Shown: in pieces, positions 63,076 through 64,000 of the stretch
Numbering within the stretch: position 1 is the stretch's first letter
Layout: every line of letters begins with the position of its first letter
Origin: Pseudomonas protegens
Lineage (GTDB): Bacteria; Pseudomonadota; Gammaproteobacteria; Pseudomonadales; Pseudomonadaceae
Direction of reading: 5' to 3'
Length of the DNA stretch: 64,000 nucleotides
Assembly: GCF_003363755.1 (NCBI RefSeq)
Contig: NZ_CP031396.1
Coordinates: 3,789,001 to 3,853,000 of the forward strand
Notes under the pieces: generated by a model
The model's input: the letters and a program-made list of their open reading frames with translations, nothing else
Databases searched by the model: none
Told to the model about the DNA's origin: nothing
Program-made: the position numbers and the translations under genes

Positions 63076-63981
63076 TTAGCCCTTACCCTTGGTCCGGGTC
63101 ATGTTCGGCCCGCCATTTTTCTCGATGTGTTCGATGATGATCCCTGCCACATTCTTGCCGGTGGTGGTCTCGATGCCTTCCAGGCCTGGCGAAGAATTGA
63201 CTTCCATCACCAGCGGCCCGTGATTGGAGCGCAGGATATCCACCCCCGCCACGCTCAGGCCCATGACCTTGGCCGCCCGCAGTGCGGTCATGCGTTCTTC
63301 CGGGGTGATCTTGATCAGGCTGGCGCTGCCGCCGCGATGCAGGTTGGAGCGGAACTCACCCGGTTTGGCCTGGCGCTTCATCGCCGCGATCACCTTGTCG
63401 CCCACCACGAAGCAGCGAATGTCGGCGCCGCCGGCTTCCTTGATGTACTCCTGGACCATGATGTTCTGCTTCAGGCCCATGAAGGCCTCGATCACCGATT
63501 CCGCTGCGGTGGCGGTTTCACACAGCACCACGCCGATGCCCTGGGTGCCTTCCAGTACCTTGATCACCAGGGGCGCGCCGTTGACCATTTCGATCAGGTC
63601 GGGAATATCGTCTGGCGAGTGGGCAAAACCGGTCACTGGCAGGCCGATGCCACGCCGCGACAGCAACTGCAGCGAGCGCAGTTTGTCCCGGGAGCGGGCG
63701 ATGGCCACCGACTCGTTGAGCGGGAAGACTCCCATCATTTCGAACTGGCGTAGCACCGCGCAGCCATAGAAGGTCACCGAGGCACCGATCCGCGGGATCA
63801 CCGCATCGAAGCCTTCCAGGGGCTTGCCGCGGTAGTGGATCTGAGGCTTGTGGCTGGCGATGTTCATGTAGGCGCGCAGGGTGTCGACCACTACCATTTC
63901 ATGGCCACGCTCGGTGCCGGCTTCGACCAGACGACGAGTGGAATACAGACGCGGGTTACGCGACAGCACAGCGATCTTCAT
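63076..63981 (-). CDS. rimK: Ribosomal protein S6 modification protein RimK
   Basis: A 301-residue ATP-grasp ligase that adds glutamate to the C-terminus of ribosomal protein S6. Core motifs are MKIAVLSRNPRLYSTRRLVE at the start, PLVIKVLEGTQGIGVVLCET (ATP-grasp lysine and glycine loop), GGADIRCFVVGDKVIAAMKR and VMEVNSSPGLEGIE (metal-binding Glu-Val-Asn). AGGTG precedes the ATG. In pseudomonads RimK affects ribosome composition, motility and virulence. The gene is complete; its promoter region begins at the window edge. Confidence 0.94.
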   Translation of the reverse strand: MKIAVLSRNPRLYSTRRLVEAGTERGHEMVVVDTLRAYMNIASHKPQIHYRGKPLEGFDAVIPRIGASVTFYGCAVLRQFEMMGVFPLNESVAIARSRDKLRSLQLLSRRGIGLPVTGFAHSPDDIPDLIEMVNGAPLVIKVLEGTQGIGVVLCETATAAESVIEAFMGLKQNIMVQEYIKEAGGADIRCFVVGDKVIAAMKRQAKPGEFRSNLHRGGSASLIKITPEERMTALRAAKVMGLSVAGVDILRSNHGPLVMEVNSSPGLEGIETTTGKNVAGIIIEHIEKNGGPNMTRTKGKG

Positions 63982-64000
63982 GCAACACCTGTGGCAGAGG

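Overview
The window reads as a GC-rich Pseudomonas chromosome, most like the P. fluorescens/P. protegens group. The reasons are the gene content and order (tonB-exbB-exbD, triABC, a sulfur-scavenging block, gshA, thioesterase, tex, ompR-envZ, rimK), three families of Pseudomonas-type REP hairpins, and a locus resembling the polyyne (protegencin/protegenin) cluster reported from P. protegens. The species call rests on recognition, not on a search. I see no rRNA, tRNA, CRISPR array or intact insertion sequence.

Layout. 0-8 kb: the end of an MFS transporter, a zinc nucleobase deaminase, an ankyrin-repeat protein, a LysR regulator, a small beta-rich (possibly avidin-like) protein, a TonB-ExbB-ExbD energy-transducing operon, a TerC membrane protein and a small serine hydrolase. 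8-14 kb: a sigma-54 activator without a recognisable DNA-binding domain, a MetQ-type binding protein behind a -24/-12 promoter, and a four-gene polar amino acid ABC operon. 14-21.4 kb: an SMC-like ATPase, the TriABC efflux pump and a methyltransferase. 21.5-34 kb: sulfur acquisition. It has two SfnB-type oxidoreductases, a flavin monooxygenase, MetQNI, a cystine importer (TcyJLN), D-cysteine desulfhydrase and serine acetyltransferase. 34-36.3 kb: choline transporter BetT behind a BetI-type palindrome.

36.3-51.9 kb looks like accessory DNA. It starts with a graveyard of three broken genes (SDR, LysR, flavin monooxygenase). An aldo-keto reductase, a divergent EmrA/EmrB-type efflux pair and a GlxA-type regulator follow. 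Then comes an eight-gene, same-strand operon: fatty acyl-AMP ligase, two desaturases, acyl carrier protein, desaturase-hydrolase fusion, rubredoxin, hydrolase and dihydrolipoamide-dehydrogenase-like flavoprotein. This is the gene set expected for a polyyne: a fatty acid is activated and loaded on the carrier protein, dehydrogenated repeatedly to alkynes with electrons from rubredoxin, and released by a hydrolase. After it the sulfur theme resumes with tauABCD.

55.9-64 kb is core genome: gshA, a thioesterase, tex, ompR-envZ and rimK. Cysteine supply (sulfonates, sulfones, cystine, D-cysteine, serine acetylation) and its use in glutathione thus lie close together. Nearly all spaces between operons carry REP hairpins or AT-rich promoter regions.
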